From Rhodococcus spongiicola (GTDB taxonomy: Bacteria > Actinomycetota > Actinomycetes > Mycobacteriales > Mycobacteriaceae), in contig NZ_RKLN01000002.1 of the NCBI RefSeq assembly GCF_004011835.1, positions 105,469 through 169,468 on the forward strand: a DNA stretch of 64,000 nt, written 5' to 3'. The position numbers and the translations under genes were made by a program. How positions within the stretch are numbered: the stretch's first letter is position 1; every line of letters starts with the position of its first letter. Positions 28,976 to 37,915 of this stretch are shown in pieces. The notes beneath the pieces are model-generated. The model saw nothing but the letters and a program-made list of their open reading frames with translations, was not told where the DNA came from and did no database searches.

Positions 28976-29076
28976 CCAGTGGCGCCGTCGGGCGCAGTGA
29001 CCAGTGGCGCCGTCGGCGCGGTGACTATCGGCGCCACCGGCGCGGTGACTATTGGCGCCACCGGCGCGGTGATCAC
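28955..29076. repeat. Five 24-25-bp tandem repeats bridging two convergent stop codons
   Basis: Units: 28955-28979 and 28980-29004 (identical 25-mers), 29005-29028, 29029-29052 and 29053-29076 (diverged 24-mers). The core is GGCGCC..CGGCGC followed by GTGAC/GTGAT. The yihY TGA lies in unit 1 and the dacB stop (TCA on the plus strand, 29073-29075) in unit 5, so the whole convergent gap is repeat. Each unit can fold on itself. Confidence 0.9.
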
Positions 29077-30347
29077 CGACGGCGACGCCTGAGTATCCGG
29101 GCCCAGCCGAACAGGCCGACGAGTACTCCGAATCCCACGAGACCGATCGCGAAGCGTAGGGCTACGTCTTGGTTCGGCAAGTCCGAGCCCGACGCCAAGT
29201 CCATGCCGCCCGGACCATGAGTAGCCGGTTCGATGACCTCGATCACGCGCTCATCGGACTCGGTCGCGGGGGGCACCAGAGTGCCCACGGACACCGTACG
29301 GTCCAGGCCGAAACCGTAGTCGAGCAGTCGCGCGGCCTGCTCCCACGGACGGATCGGAGCGAGGTCCGCCTCGAGGATCACCACTGCGAGCCGCCGTCCG
29401 TCCCGCTCGGCCCCGCCGACGAAGGTGTGTCGGGCGTCGTCGGTGTACCCGGTCTTGCCGCCGAGGGCTCCCGGGTAGTTCGCGAGCAGCGGGTTGTCGT
29501 TGTAGATCGGATACGGCTCGACGGGCTGATCGCCGGGCTGCGCCGGATCGGCGGGGTTGCCGGGGAACAACACCGTGTCCGTCGCGATCGACCGCGCGAA
29601 GATCGGGTTCTGCATGGCAGCGCGGAAGATGAGCGCGAGGTCGTACGGCGACGTCGACATCCCCGGGCCGTCGAGACCGGAGACCGACGCCGCCCGGGTG
29701 TCCAGCGCGCCCAGGTACCTGGCCTTGGCGTTCATCTTCGCGACTGCCACTTCATCGCCGCCGAGCTGTGCTGCGAGAGCGTGCGCGGCGTCGTTGCCCG
29801 AACGCATCAGTAGGCCCTGCATCAGCTGGAGATTGGAGTACGCCCCGCCCGCGCCGAGACCGACGGAACTGCCCTCCATAGCGGCGTCCGCCGCGTCCGC
29901 GACATAGGTCTTGTCCAGATCGAGTTCGTCGAAAGCGACGAGTGACAGCAGAACCTTGATCGTGCTGGCGGGCCGGTAGCGACCGTGTGGATCCTTGGCG
30001 GCGAGTACCTGCCCGGTGTCGAGATCGCACAGGATCCAGGCGGTGGCGGAAATGTCGGCCGGCAACGGCGGCGTTCCGGGAGCGGTGACTATCCCGCAGT
30101 TTCCGAGTTCCCCGCCGCCCACCGGAGAGTCCGGAACCGGAAGCGGCATCGGAGCCGCCTGCCCCGGCTTCGGCACCTCGGAGAGGTCTATCGCCGGCGG
30201 TGGAGACTCGCGGTAGGGGCACTCATCGGTGTTCGTGGGGGGCTGTGCCGCTACGGGGAGCGGGAGAGCGGCCCCGACGCCGAGAGCGAGTGCGGAGGCC
30301 GTGGCGGTCAGGAGGATTCGCCGCGCGGAATTCGGGAGTGCAGCCAT
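29073..30347 (-). CDS. dacB: D-alanyl-D-alanine carboxypeptidase (DacB/PBP5-like)
   Basis: The 424-residue serine peptidase trims D-Ala from peptidoglycan stem peptides. It has an N-terminal signal peptide (LLTATASALALGVGAALPLPVAAQ), the catalytic Ser-Lys in STIK (128-131), SGN (183-185) and KTG (298-300), and a C-terminal transmembrane anchor (FAIGLVGFGVLVGLFGW) followed by RILRRRRR. This gives an exported enzyme tethered to the membrane. Start ATG 30347; GTG 30350 directly precedes it. It begins 9 bp after the membrane-protein gene upstream and is probably in its operon. Confidence 0.93.
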   Translation of the reverse strand: MAALPNSARRILLTATASALALGVGAALPLPVAAQPPTNTDECPYRESPPPAIDLSEVPKPGQAAPMPLPVPDSPVGGGELGNCGIVTAPGTPPLPADISATAWILCDLDTGQVLAAKDPHGRYRPASTIKVLLSLVAFDELDLDKTYVADAADAAMEGSSVGLGAGGAYSNLQLMQGLLMRSGNDAAHALAAQLGGDEVAVAKMNAKARYLGALDTRAASVSGLDGPGMSTSPYDLALIFRAAMQNPIFARSIATDTVLFPGNPADPAQPGDQPVEPYPIYNDNPLLANYPGALGGKTGYTDDARHTFVGGAERDGRRLAVVILEADLAPIRPWEQAARLLDYGFGLDRTVSVGTLVPPATESDERVIEVIEPATHGPGGMDLASGSDLPNQDVALRFAIGLVGFGVLVGLFGWARILRRRRR

Positions 30348-30356
30348 CACGACAGT

Positions 30357-30833
30357 TCAGCGTATGGGAGGAGTTCCGGGGTGTTGTGGTGGCGCGCTGG
30401 CGCCGTCCCGCTTGTTCTTCCCGGGGTACTGATCCTTCTGAGTGATCCACTGATCCTTCTGAGTGATCCACTGGGCCTTCTGATCGAACCACTGAGCCTT
30501 CTGATTGATCCACTTGCGTGTTCGCGGATCTCCGACAAGGAAGACCGCGAAGATCGGCGACCCGACCACGCTGGCTCCGGCCCGCATGTAGTCGCCTGCG
30601 AGAGCGAGTGCGATCGTCGCAACCGCGCCGAACGAGAGATAGGTGACGGTCAGGAAAACAGCTGGTTCCTGACTCAGTTTCAGCGCACGCCAAACCGTGA
30701 CCGCCGCCGCGACCGGAATGCACAGCAGCAGTAAGACCCTGGGTCCCTGATTGGATGCGTCCGCCACCATCTGACCGACCATCACAGCGCACCAGACTCC
30801 CAGTACGGCGGTGACGCCGAGATTGAACTTCAT
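30357..30833 (-). CDS. Four-helix membrane protein with a tandem WxxQKxQ tail
   Basis: The product has 158 residues and no recognised family. Four hydrophobic segments (NLGVTAVLGVWCAVMVGQM; VLLLLCIPVAAAVTVWRA; AVFLTVTYLSFGAVATIAL; GASVVGSPIFAVFLVG) are followed by a hydrophilic tail with four heptads, WINQKAQ-WFDQKAQ-WITQKDQ-WITQKDQ, and a Pro-rich end. The tail is probably cytoplasmic and helical with tryptophan on one face, suggesting a membrane-surface or protein-binding element. GGGAG precedes the ATG. It lies 9 bp upstream of dacB, so a cell-envelope role is likely but unproven. Confidence 0.7.
   Translation of the reverse strand: MKFNLGVTAVLGVWCAVMVGQMVADASNQGPRVLLLLCIPVAAAVTVWRALKLSQEPAVFLTVTYLSFGAVATIALALAGDYMRAGASVVGSPIFAVFLVGDPRTRKWINQKAQWFDQKAQWITQKDQWITQKDQYPGKNKRDGASAPPQHPGTPPIR
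30429..30512 (-). repeat. Four 21-bp tandem repeats encoding the WxxQKxQ heptads
   Basis: Units 30429-30449 and 30450-30470 are identical; 30471-30491 and 30492-30512 are diverged copies. The unit is 21 bp, so copy number can change without shifting frame. Each unit encodes one heptad. Confidence 0.9.
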
Positions 30834-30935
30834 GTTCTCCCAATACAGTCGGGACCGGTGTGATGCTCTACGTCTCGCCACTCGTCATGGGTCTGCGGGG
30901 CTGTGCTCGGGGGACCACCCGCTGAAGCGCACTAT

Positions 30936-30980
30936 GCGCACCTGCGCTGCTCCCGACCGGCGGGAGCAGCGCAGGTGCGC
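30936..30980 (-). terminator. Perfect 20-bp hairpin ending the sdh operon
   Basis: Arms 30936-30955 and 30961-30980 are exact inverse complements with loop ACCGG. It lies 35 bp beyond the sdhB stop on the minus strand and is the strongest hairpin candidate for terminating the sdhCDAB transcript. Confidence 0.85.
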
Positions 30981-31014
30981 AAGACGGGGTGTTGTACCCC
31001 TCAGGAATGCATCA

Positions 31015-31791
31015 CTAGCGGGCGAACAACAGGGCGCGCTTGACTTCCTGGATCGCCTTCGTCACCTGGATGCCGCGGGGGCACGCGTCGGTGCAGTTGA
31101 AGGTCGTGCGGCAGCGCCACACGCCGTCCTTGTCGTTGAGGATGTCGAGACGCTCGGCCGCGCCCTCGTCACGGCTGTCGAAGATGAAGCGGTGCGCATT
31201 CACGATCGCGGCCGGTCCGAAGTAGCTGCCGTCGCTCCAATACACCGGGCACGACGTGGTGCAGCATGCGCACAGGATGCACTTGGTGGTGTCGTCGAAC
31301 CGGGCACGGTCAGCCTGCGACTGGATGCGTTCACGGGTCGGTTCGTTACCCGACGTGATGAGGAACGGCTTCACGGCGCGGAACGCGTCGAAGAAGGGCT
31401 CCATGTCGACCACCAGATCCTTCTCGACCGGCAGACCCTTGATGGGCTCGACGGTGATGGTGATCGGCTTGCCGTCCTTGGGCAGCATGTCGCGCATGAG
31501 AACCTTGCACGCCAGACGGTTGACGCCGTTGATGCGCATCGCGTCCGAACCGCACACGCCGTGGGCGCAGGAGCGGCGGAACGTCAGCGTGCCGTCCAGG
31601 TAGCCCTTCACGTACAGCAGCAGGTTCAGCAGACGGTCGGTCGGCAGGGTGGGGACCTGGAAGCTCTCCCAGCGCTGTCCCTCGCCGTCCTCCGGATTGA
31701 ACCGGGCGATCTTGAGGGTGACCATGACGGCGCCCTCGGGAACGGGCGGCAGCGCGGGTGCGTCCTGGTCCATTACGGCAGGTGCGGACAT
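31015..31791 (-). CDS. sdhB: Succinate dehydrogenase iron-sulfur subunit
   Basis: The 258-residue protein carries the [2Fe-2S] ferredoxin domain (CAHGVCGSDAMRINGVNRLAC) and the cysteine blocks for the [4Fe-4S] and [3Fe-4S] clusters (CILCACCTTSCPVYW; CRTTFNCTDACPRGIQVTKAI). It passes electrons from SdhA flavin to the membrane quinone site in respiratory complex II. Its ATG shares one base with the sdhA TGA (31791). It is the last gene of sdhCDAB. Confidence 0.96.
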   Translation of the reverse strand: MSAPAVMDQDAPALPPVPEGAVMVTLKIARFNPEDGEGQRWESFQVPTLPTDRLLNLLLYVKGYLDGTLTFRRSCAHGVCGSDAMRINGVNRLACKVLMRDMLPKDGKPITITVEPIKGLPVEKDLVVDMEPFFDAFRAVKPFLITSGNEPTRERIQSQADRARFDDTTKCILCACCTTSCPVYWSDGSYFGPAAIVNAHRFIFDSRDEGAAERLDILNDKDGVWRCRTTFNCTDACPRGIQVTKAIQEVKRALLFAR

Positions 31792-33542
31792 CAGTACTTA
31801 CGCTCCATCGGCTCGTAACGGGTCTGGACCACCGGCTTGTAGTCCAGACGGATCGGCGCGAGTAGTTCCGATCCCTCCTTGTACGCCATCGTGTGCTGCA
31901 TGTACTCGGCGTCGTTTCGGTCCGGGTAGTCCTCGCGGGCGTGACCGCCGCGCGACTCCTTCCGGTTGAGCGCGCCGACGACCGTGACTTCGGCCATCTC
32001 GAGCAGGAAGCCCAGCTCGACGGCCTCGAGCAGGTCGCTGTTGTAGCGCTTGCCCTTGTCCTGGACCGTGATCTGGCTGTAGCGCTCCTTGAGGGCGTGG
32101 ATGTCGTCGAGCGCCTTCGTCAGGGTCTGCTCGGTACGGAACACCGACGCGTTGTTGTCCATCGACTGCTGCAGCTCCGTGCGGATGTCCGCGACGCGCT
32201 CGTGGCCCTTCTCGGACACGATTTCCGAGAGCCAGTCCTCGACCATCTTGGCCGGGTTCTCCGGAAGCGGCACGAAGTCGGAGTTCATCGCGTGCTCGGC
32301 GGCGGCGATGCCGGCGCGGCGGCCGAAGACGTTGATGTCGAGCAGCGAATTGGTGCCCAGCCGGTTGGCGCCGTGCACCGAGACACACGCACACTCGCCG
32401 GCCGCGTACAGGCCGGGGACGTGGTCCTCGTTGTTGCGGAGCACCTCGCCGTTGATCTTGGTGGGAATGCCGCCCATCACGTAATGGCAGGTCGGGTAGA
32501 CCGGCACGAGTTCGGTGACCGGGTCGACGCCGAGATAGGTGCGGGCAAACTCGGTGATGTCGGGGAGCTTCTCCTCGAGCACGTCCTCGCCGAGGTGTGT
32601 GACGTCGATGTAGACGTAGTCCTTGTTCGGACCGGCGCCGCGGCCCTCGAGCACCTCGAGCACCATCGAGCGAGCGACGATGTCACGCGGGGCCAGGTCC
32701 TTGATGGTGGGGGCGTAGCGCTCCATGAAGCGCTCACCGTCGGCGTTGCGGAGGATGCCGCCCTCACCACGGACGGCCTCGGAGATCAGGATGCCCAGTC
32801 CGGCCAATCCCGTCGGATGGAACTGATGGAACTCCATGTCCTCGAGCGGCAGGCCCTTGCGGAAGACGACACCCATGCCGTCACCGGTGAGGGTGTGCGC
32901 ATTCGACGTGGTCTTGTACATGCGGCCAGAGCCACCGGTCGCGAAGACGATTGACTTCGCGTGGAAGACGTGGATCTCGCCGGTCGCGAGTTCATAGGCG
33001 ATGACACCCGTGGCGACCGGGCCCTCCGGGGTCTCGGTCATCGCGACGTCGAGCGCGTAGAACTCGTTGAAGAACTCGACATCGTGCTTGACGCAGTTCT
33101 GGTAGAGCGTCTGCAGGATCATGTGGCCGGTGCGGTCGGCGGCGTAGCAGGCGCGGCGAACCGGGGCCTTGCCGTGATCGCGGGTGTGGCCGCCGAAACG
33201 GCGCTGGTCGATCTTGCCCTCGGGCGTGCGGTTGAACGGAAGCCCCATCTTCTCGAGGTCCAGAACCGCGTCGATGGCCTCCTTGGCCATGACCTCGACG
33301 GCGTCCTGGTCGGCGAGGTAGTCGCCGCCCTTGACTGTGTCGAAGGTGTGCCACTCCCAGTTGTCCTCCTCGACGTTGGCGAGGGCGGCGCACATTCCGC
33401 CCTGGGCGGCACCGGTGTGGCTGCGAGTGGGGTACAGCTTGGTCAGGACGGCGGTGCGAACGCGGGGTCCGGCCTCGATGGCCGCGCGCATGCCGGCGCC
33501 ACCGGCGCCGACAATGACGACGTCATAACGATGTTCCTGCAT
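31791..33542 (-). CDS. sdhA: Succinate dehydrogenase flavoprotein subunit
   Basis: The 583-residue FAD subunit oxidises succinate to fumarate. Visible: FAD-binding VVIVGAGGAGMRAAIEAG, the covalent-FAD histidine region TRSHTGAAQGG, the substrate loop FHPTGLAGLGILISEAVRGEGG (in part), and the active-site Arg/His region MGGIPTKINGEVLRN with NRLGTNSLLD. It lies 15 bp after sdhD and overlaps sdhB by one base. Cytoplasmic face of the membrane complex. Confidence 0.97.
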   Translation of the reverse strand: MQEHRYDVVIVGAGGAGMRAAIEAGPRVRTAVLTKLYPTRSHTGAAQGGMCAALANVEEDNWEWHTFDTVKGGDYLADQDAVEVMAKEAIDAVLDLEKMGLPFNRTPEGKIDQRRFGGHTRDHGKAPVRRACYAADRTGHMILQTLYQNCVKHDVEFFNEFYALDVAMTETPEGPVATGVIAYELATGEIHVFHAKSIVFATGGSGRMYKTTSNAHTLTGDGMGVVFRKGLPLEDMEFHQFHPTGLAGLGILISEAVRGEGGILRNADGERFMERYAPTIKDLAPRDIVARSMVLEVLEGRGAGPNKDYVYIDVTHLGEDVLEEKLPDITEFARTYLGVDPVTELVPVYPTCHYVMGGIPTKINGEVLRNNEDHVPGLYAAGECACVSVHGANRLGTNSLLDINVFGRRAGIAAAEHAMNSDFVPLPENPAKMVEDWLSEIVSEKGHERVADIRTELQQSMDNNASVFRTEQTLTKALDDIHALKERYSQITVQDKGKRYNSDLLEAVELGFLLEMAEVTVVGALNRKESRGGHAREDYPDRNDAEYMQHTMAYKEGSELLAPIRLDYKPVVQTRYEPMERKY

Positions 33543-33557
33543 GAAGTTTCTGCTCCC

Positions 33558-34001
33558 CTAGCTCGCCGAGATGTTGGGGTCGAAGGTGAAGATGACGTAG
33601 GTGCCCAGGCCCATGATCAGGATCATCGACACGACCAGGATCGTGTTGAGCCAGAACCGGGTGGAGTCCTTACGCGAGTAGTCCGCGATGACAGTGCGCA
33701 GGCCGTTGCCGCCGTGCAGCTGGGCGAGCCAGAGCATCGTGAGGTCCCAGAACTGCCAGAAGGGGCTGGACCAGCGGCCCGCGACGAACGCGAAGTTGAT
33801 CCGCTGAACGCCCTCGTCGATCATCAGCATGATAAACAAGTGGCCCAGGACCAGGACGATGAGCGCCAGGCCGGACAGCCGCATGAAGAGCCACGCGTAG
33901 AGCTCGAAGTTGTTCTTGGCCGGCTGGCGCGGCGAACGGGGGTTGTCCAAGCTGGCCGGGCGGTCGAACGCCTTGCCGAGAGTCTTCGCTTCTGTCGTCA
34001 T
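33558..34001 (-). CDS. sdhD: Succinate dehydrogenase membrane anchor subunit SdhD
   Basis: The 147-residue protein has three transmembrane helices (LFMRLSGLALIVLVLGHLF; FWDLTMLWLAQLHGGNGLR; LNTILVVSMILIMGLGTYV) with conserved RLSG and the histidines GHLF and QLHGG typical of haem/quinone-binding anchors. ATG 34001 starts one base after the sdhC stop. It anchors SdhAB with SdhC. Confidence 0.9.
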   Translation of the reverse strand: MTTEAKTLGKAFDRPASLDNPRSPRQPAKNNFELYAWLFMRLSGLALIVLVLGHLFIMLMIDEGVQRINFAFVAGRWSSPFWQFWDLTMLWLAQLHGGNGLRTVIADYSRKDSTRFWLNTILVVSMILIMGLGTYVIFTFDPNISAS

Positions 34002-34002
34002 G

Positions 34003-34407
34003 TCAGTGCCCCGCAAACATGTTGTAGAAGATGCGACCGGCGCCCGGGATCATGACCACGAACCAGATCGCAAGGACGGCCCAGAGCATCACGCGCTGGT
34101 ACTTCGGGCCCTTCGACCAGAAGTCGATCGCCATCACGCGCAGGCCGTTGAGTGCGTGGTACAGCACCATGGCCACAAGCGCGATCTCCATGAGTCCGAC
34201 GATCGGGTTCTTGTAGGTCTCGATGACCCGGTCGTAGGTGTCCGGGTTGACGCGTACAAGTGCGGTGTCCAGGACGTGGACGAAGAGGAAGAAGAAGGTC
34301 GCGACGCCGGTGATCCGGTGTAGAACCCAGGACCACATGCCGGGATCGCCGCGGTAAAGCGACCGGGTGCGCTCCGTTACTGGAGCGGCTTCAGCCGTGC
34401 TGCTCAT
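34003..34407 (-). CDS. sdhC: Succinate dehydrogenase cytochrome b556 subunit SdhC
   Basis: The 134-residue protein has three helices; the first carries the Sdh_cyt signature WSWVLHRITGVATFFFLFVHVLD (in part HRITGV and the haem His in FVHVLD) and the second ALVAMVLYHALNGLRVM with YHALNGLR. ATG 34407 has GGAGG about 10 bp upstream; TTG 34425 is an in-frame alternative. It is the first gene of the operon and is divergent from cdd. Confidence 0.92.
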   Translation of the reverse strand: MSSTAEAAPVTERTRSLYRGDPGMWSWVLHRITGVATFFFLFVHVLDTALVRVNPDTYDRVIETYKNPIVGLMEIALVAMVLYHALNGLRVMAIDFWSKGPKYQRVMLWAVLAIWFVVMIPGAGRIFYNMFAGH

Positions 34408-34591
34408 CGAGTGCTGTGCCTCCAACGTCTTTGTGGGCGCGTCGAGCCTGCACAGCTCTTCGGATTTACCGGGGCTTGGGCTCGACGAGAACCTAAATCG
34501 ACTCCTGTGAACTCTAAACCCAACAGAATCCGGGAACTAATTCGCTCCGCGGTTCGTACCAGATCGAAAGTAGTTGTTAGGTTTGCCTTCC

Positions 34592-34606
34592 CACATTGCC
34601 AATGTG
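34592..34606. promoter_or_regulatory. 15-bp palindrome in the sdhC-cdd intergene
   Basis: CACATTGCCAATGTG has perfect 7-bp arms around a central C. It lies 52 bp before the cdd ATG and about 185 bp before sdhC, in the shared promoter region. It is a plausible operator for the cdd-deoA-add unit; no specific regulator is recognised. Confidence 0.45.
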
Positions 34607-34658
34607 TTCTCCACGGACCTCCTGCGGCAATCCAATGGCCGTGGTTGGATGAGGAATT

Positions 34659-35084
34659 ATGACCCTGGTCGACTGGAAGCTGTTGCGCGACAATGCTCAT
34701 CGGGCCATGAGTCGGGCTTACGCACCCTATTCCAGGTACCCAGTGGGGGCGGCCGCGCTCGACATAGAAGGTCATCTCGTAACGGGATGCAATGTGGAAA
34801 ATGTCTCATACGGACTGAGTCTGTGCGCCGAGTGTGTACTCGTCGGTAACTTGATTTCTCGTGGTGGCGGCCGGTTGATGGCGGTCAGCTGCTGTGATGC
34901 GAGTGGCGCAATTTTGATGCCGTGTGGGCGCTGCCGACAAGTCCTACTCGAACACGGGGGAGTCGAACTCATGGTCGACACCCGATCCGGTGTTCGGCTA
35001 CTCGGGGACCTTTTGCCCGACGCCTTCGGGCCTACCGAGCGAGAGGGTCTCATCGGCGAGAACGAGGACAACGGTCATGCATGA
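34659..35084 (+). CDS. cdd: Cytidine deaminase
   Basis: The 141-residue zinc enzyme deaminates cytidine and deoxycytidine. Substrate and zinc motifs: GCNVENVSYGLSLCAECVLV (Cys-Ala-Glu) and PCGRCRQVLLE (the two further zinc cysteines), the tetrameric CDA pattern. GAGG lies just before the ATG. Its 3' end overlaps the deoA start by 8 bp. It is the first gene of a salvage operon cdd-deoA-add. Confidence 0.95.
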   Translation: MTLVDWKLLRDNAHRAMSRAYAPYSRYPVGAAALDIEGHLVTGCNVENVSYGLSLCAECVLVGNLISRGGGRLMAVSCCDASGAILMPCGRCRQVLLEHGGVELMVDTRSGVRLLGDLLPDAFGPTEREGLIGENEDNGHA

Positions 35085-36372
35085 CGCGGTATCGATCATT
35101 TCGGCCAAGCGCGACGGCCGGGAACTAACGGACGCACAGATCGACTGGGTGATCGAGTCGTTCACGCACGGTGTGGTCGCGGACGAGCAGATGTCGGCGC
35201 TGGCCATGGCGATCTACTTCCGCGGTATGACGCGACGGGAAATCGCGTGCTGGACGGCGGCGATGGTCGCGTCCGGGCGGCGGCTCGACTTCTCACGCCT
35301 GTCGCGCCCAACGGTGGACAAGCACTCCACCGGTGGAGTCGGAGACAAGATCACGCTGCCACTGGCCCCGCTGGTCGCCGCGTGCGGGGCTGCGGTTCCA
35401 CAATTGTCGGGTCGGGGTCTCGGGCACACGGGCGGGACGCTGGACAAGTTGGAGGCGATCCGCGGGTGGCGCGCCGACCTCGACGCGGCGGAGGTCGCAG
35501 AGATCCTGTCCGACCCGGCGGTCGGTGCCGTGGTGTGCGCAGCCGGCACCGACTTGGCGCCCGCTGACAGGCGTCTGTATGCGCTGCGAGACGTCACCGG
35601 CACCGTCGAGTCGATTCCGCTCATCGCCAGTTCGATCATGAGCAAGAAGATCGCCGAGGGAACAGGAGCACTGGTCCTCGACGTCAAGGTCGGCTCGGGT
35701 GCGTTCATGAAAAAGCTCGACGATGCGCGTGAACTGGCGCAGACGATGGTCGGCCTCGGCGCGGACGAGGGGGTACGCACCGTGGCCCTGCTGACCGCGA
35801 TGGATGCGCCGCTCGGATACACCGCGGGTAATGCACTCGAGGTACGGGAGTCGCTCGAGGTCCTGGCGGGCGGCGGCCCGTCCGACGTCGTGGAGCTCAC
35901 GTTGGCTCTAGCGCGGGAAATGTTGTTGTCAGTCGGGATCGAGCACGTCGATCCCGCGGAGAAGCTACGCGACGGCTCCGCCATGGACCGGTGGCGGGCC
36001 ATGATCGTCGCCCAAGGCGGCGACCCGGACGCCCCACTTCCTCAGGCCCAGCACACCGAGGTCCTGCTCTCGGAGTCGGACGGCGTGGTGTGCGAACTGG
36101 ATGCGATGGCCATCGGGCTCGCCGCGTGGCAGCTAGGTGCAGGACGAGCCCGTCCGGGGGAGTCGGTCCAGGCTGGAGCCGGGGTCGAGTTACACGCCAA
36201 GCCTGGTGACAGGGTGTCGGTCGGCACGCCGCTCGTCACCCTCCACACCGACACGCCCGAGCGTTTCGCCGCCGCGAAACATGCGCTCACCGACGCCTGG
36301 ACCATCCAGGCCGACGCACCGACGAGAACCACCCCCCTCGTCATCGAGCGGATCGAGGACCGGTCAGGCTAA
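35077..36372 (+). CDS. deoA: Thymidine phosphorylase
   Basis: The 431-residue protein splits thymidine and deoxyuridine with phosphate. The class signature is present around SGRGLGHTGGTLDKLEAIRGW, with phosphate-site KHSTGGVGDKITL, plus KIAEGTGALVLDVKVGSGAFMK (shown in part). ATG 35077 overlaps the cdd stop as ATGCATGA, indicating coupling. The add gene starts 9 bp downstream. Confidence 0.95.
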   Translation: MHDAVSIISAKRDGRELTDAQIDWVIESFTHGVVADEQMSALAMAIYFRGMTRREIACWTAAMVASGRRLDFSRLSRPTVDKHSTGGVGDKITLPLAPLVAACGAAVPQLSGRGLGHTGGTLDKLEAIRGWRADLDAAEVAEILSDPAVGAVVCAAGTDLAPADRRLYALRDVTGTVESIPLIASSIMSKKIAEGTGALVLDVKVGSGAFMKKLDDARELAQTMVGLGADEGVRTVALLTAMDAPLGYTAGNALEVRESLEVLAGGGPSDVVELTLALAREMLLSVGIEHVDPAEKLRDGSAMDRWRAMIVAQGGDPDAPLPQAQHTEVLLSESDGVVCELDAMAIGLAAWQLGAGRARPGESVQAGAGVELHAKPGDRVSVGTPLVTLHTDTPERFAAAKHALTDAWTIQADAPTRTTPLVIERIEDRSG

Positions 36373-36381
36373 CGTCAACCC

Positions 36382-37470
36382 ATGACAGCGCCGTTGGACC
36401 TCGAGTACATACGCCGGGCACCCAAGGTTCTGCTCCACGACCACCTTGACGGAGGCCTGCGCCCGGCTACCGTCGCGGAACTGGCCGCCGCGTGCGGGTA
36501 CACCGGGCTGCCGGTCGAAGCCCCCGATGAACTGGCCCGGTGGTTCCGGGAGTCAGCCGACAGCGGGTCGCTCGAGCGGTATCTCGAGACGTTCGCGCAC
36601 ACCGTCGCGGTGATGCAGACCCCGGAGGGTCTGCGCCGCGTGGCCCGCGAGTGCGCGGAGGATCTCGCCCACGACGGCGTCGTGTATGCCGAGGTCCGCT
36701 TCGCCCCCGAGCAGCACCTCGAGGGAGGGCTCAGCCTCGACGAGGTGGTCGACAACGTCCTCGCGGGATTCCGCGAAGGGGAGGCCTCGGCCCGCGCGGC
36801 GGGGCGCGAGATCCGCGTCGGCTGTCTGCTCACCGCTATGCGGCACGCGGCGAGGTCCCGGGAGATTGCCGAACTCGCCGTCCGATTCCGCTATCGCGGC
36901 GTGGTCGGGTTCGACATCGCGGGAGCCGAGGCGGGTTACCCGCCGAGTCGGCACCTCGACGCGTTCGAGTACATGCGGAACTGCAATGCGCACTTCACGA
37001 TCCATGCGGGCGAGGCGTTCGGACTGCCGTCGATCCACGAAGCCATCGCGTTCTGCGGCGCGGATCGACTGGGGCACGGAGTTCGCATCACCGACGACAT
37101 CGCAGTCGGGTCGGACGGACACGTCACGATGGGGTTACTCGCGAATTACGTACGGGACAAGCGGATCCCTCTCGAAATGTGCCCGAGTTCCAACGTGCAG
37201 ACCGGGGCGGTTGCAAGCCTCGACGAACACCCCTTCGACCTGCTGGCCCGCATGCGGTTCCGGGTCACCGTCAATACCGACAACCGCCTGATGAGCGACA
37301 CGTCCATGAGTCGCGAGATGCTGGTTCTGGTCAACACCTTCGGTTACGGATGGAGCGACCTAGAGCGCTTCACCATCAACGCGATGAAGTCGGCCTTCAT
37401 CCCATTCGACCAGCGTCTGGCGGTGATCGACGACATCATCAAGCCCGGCTTCGCCGTACTGATCGGCTGA
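36382..37470 (+). CDS. add: Adenosine deaminase
   Basis: The 362-residue TIM-barrel zinc hydrolase converts (deoxy)adenosine to (deoxy)inosine. Metal and active-site motifs: [12 protein letters not shown] (first metal histidines, HxH written HDH), [20 protein letters not shown] (catalytic His) and [11 protein letters not shown] (metal Asp). Last gene of the cdd-deoA-add unit; its product feeds the purine nucleoside phosphorylase encoded at 45332-46153. Confidence 0.95.
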   Translation: MTAPLDLEYIRRAPKVLLHDHLDGGLRPATVAELAAACGYTGLPVEAPDELARWFRESADSGSLERYLETFAHTVAVMQTPEGLRRVARECAEDLAHDGVVYAEVRFAPEQHLEGGLSLDEVVDNVLAGFREGEASARAAGREIRVGCLLTAMRHAARSREIAELAVRFRYRGVVGFDIAGAEAGYPPSRHLDAFEYMRNCNAHFTIHAGEAFGLPSIHEAIAFCGADRLGHGVRITDDIAVGSDGHVTMGLLANYVRDKRIPLEMCPSSNVQTGAVASLDEHPFDLLARMRFRVTVNTDNRLMSDTSMSREMLVLVNTFGYGWSDLERFTINAMKSAFIPFDQRLAVIDDIIKPGFAVLIG

Positions 37471-37528
37471 ACTCGAGCCGTCTGTCGGGCTCCAGTCCGC
37501 GCCCGTCTTCGAAGAGTAGGTTGCACGG

Positions 37529-37900
37529 TCAGCGGTCAGGATCGATCGCGCCGAGCGTCCGCGCGTTCGCCTCCTCGGTGGCGCCGAACCTTGCTGCGAT
37601 CTTCTCGAACACCGACTGCATCTGCTCGACGACGGCGATGTGGTCGCCGAGCGCCTGATCGAGCGCGTACTCGCCACCCGACGCCTTCTGCTCGAATTTG
37701 CGGGCAAGGGCGATCCCGGAGGGCAGGTGGCCGAGGCCGTCGATTCTGGCGAGTCTTTTGGCGTCGTCTTGCAGGATTACGAGCTCGCGTCGCAGCTGCG
37801 CGCAGCGGGCGGCGCACTTCTCGGCGATGCCTGGCTCCAGGTAGAGCTCACCTGCACCCACCAGTTCGCCGAGTTCTTTCCACGAGGGATTTATCCACAT
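37529..37900 (-). CDS. Small helical protein downstream of the DUF3558 lipoprotein gene
   Basis: The product has 123 residues, is almost entirely helical by composition, and has no signal peptide. It contains W at positions 2 and 7, LYLEPGIAEKCAARCAQLRRE and a later GGEYALDQALGDHIAVVEQM segment, a layout reminiscent of WXG100/EspC-type type VII proteins, but no clear family is recognised. It begins 15 bp after the DUF3558 lipoprotein stop, so the pair is one operon. Convergent with add. Confidence 0.6.
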   Translation of the reverse strand: MWINPSWKELGELVGAGELYLEPGIAEKCAARCAQLRRELVILQDDAKRLARIDGLGHLPSGIALARKFEQKASGGEYALDQALGDHIAVVEQMQSVFEKIAARFGATEEANARTLGAIDPDR

Positions 37901-37915
37901 GATCGGGTCTCTTCG

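Noticed and set aside
28955-29076. Repeat array as a CRISPR
   Set aside because: Units abut without unique spacers and no cas genes are present.
34577-34592. TTAGGTTTGCCTTCCC as an iron (IdeR/DtxR) box before sdhC
   Set aside because: Only one half-site is good; the right half lacks the CTAACC pattern, so iron control of sdh is not supported.
37526-37545. Short CGGTCAG repeat at the convergent add junction as another stop-codon array
   Set aside because: Only two 7-bp copies, within chance expectation.
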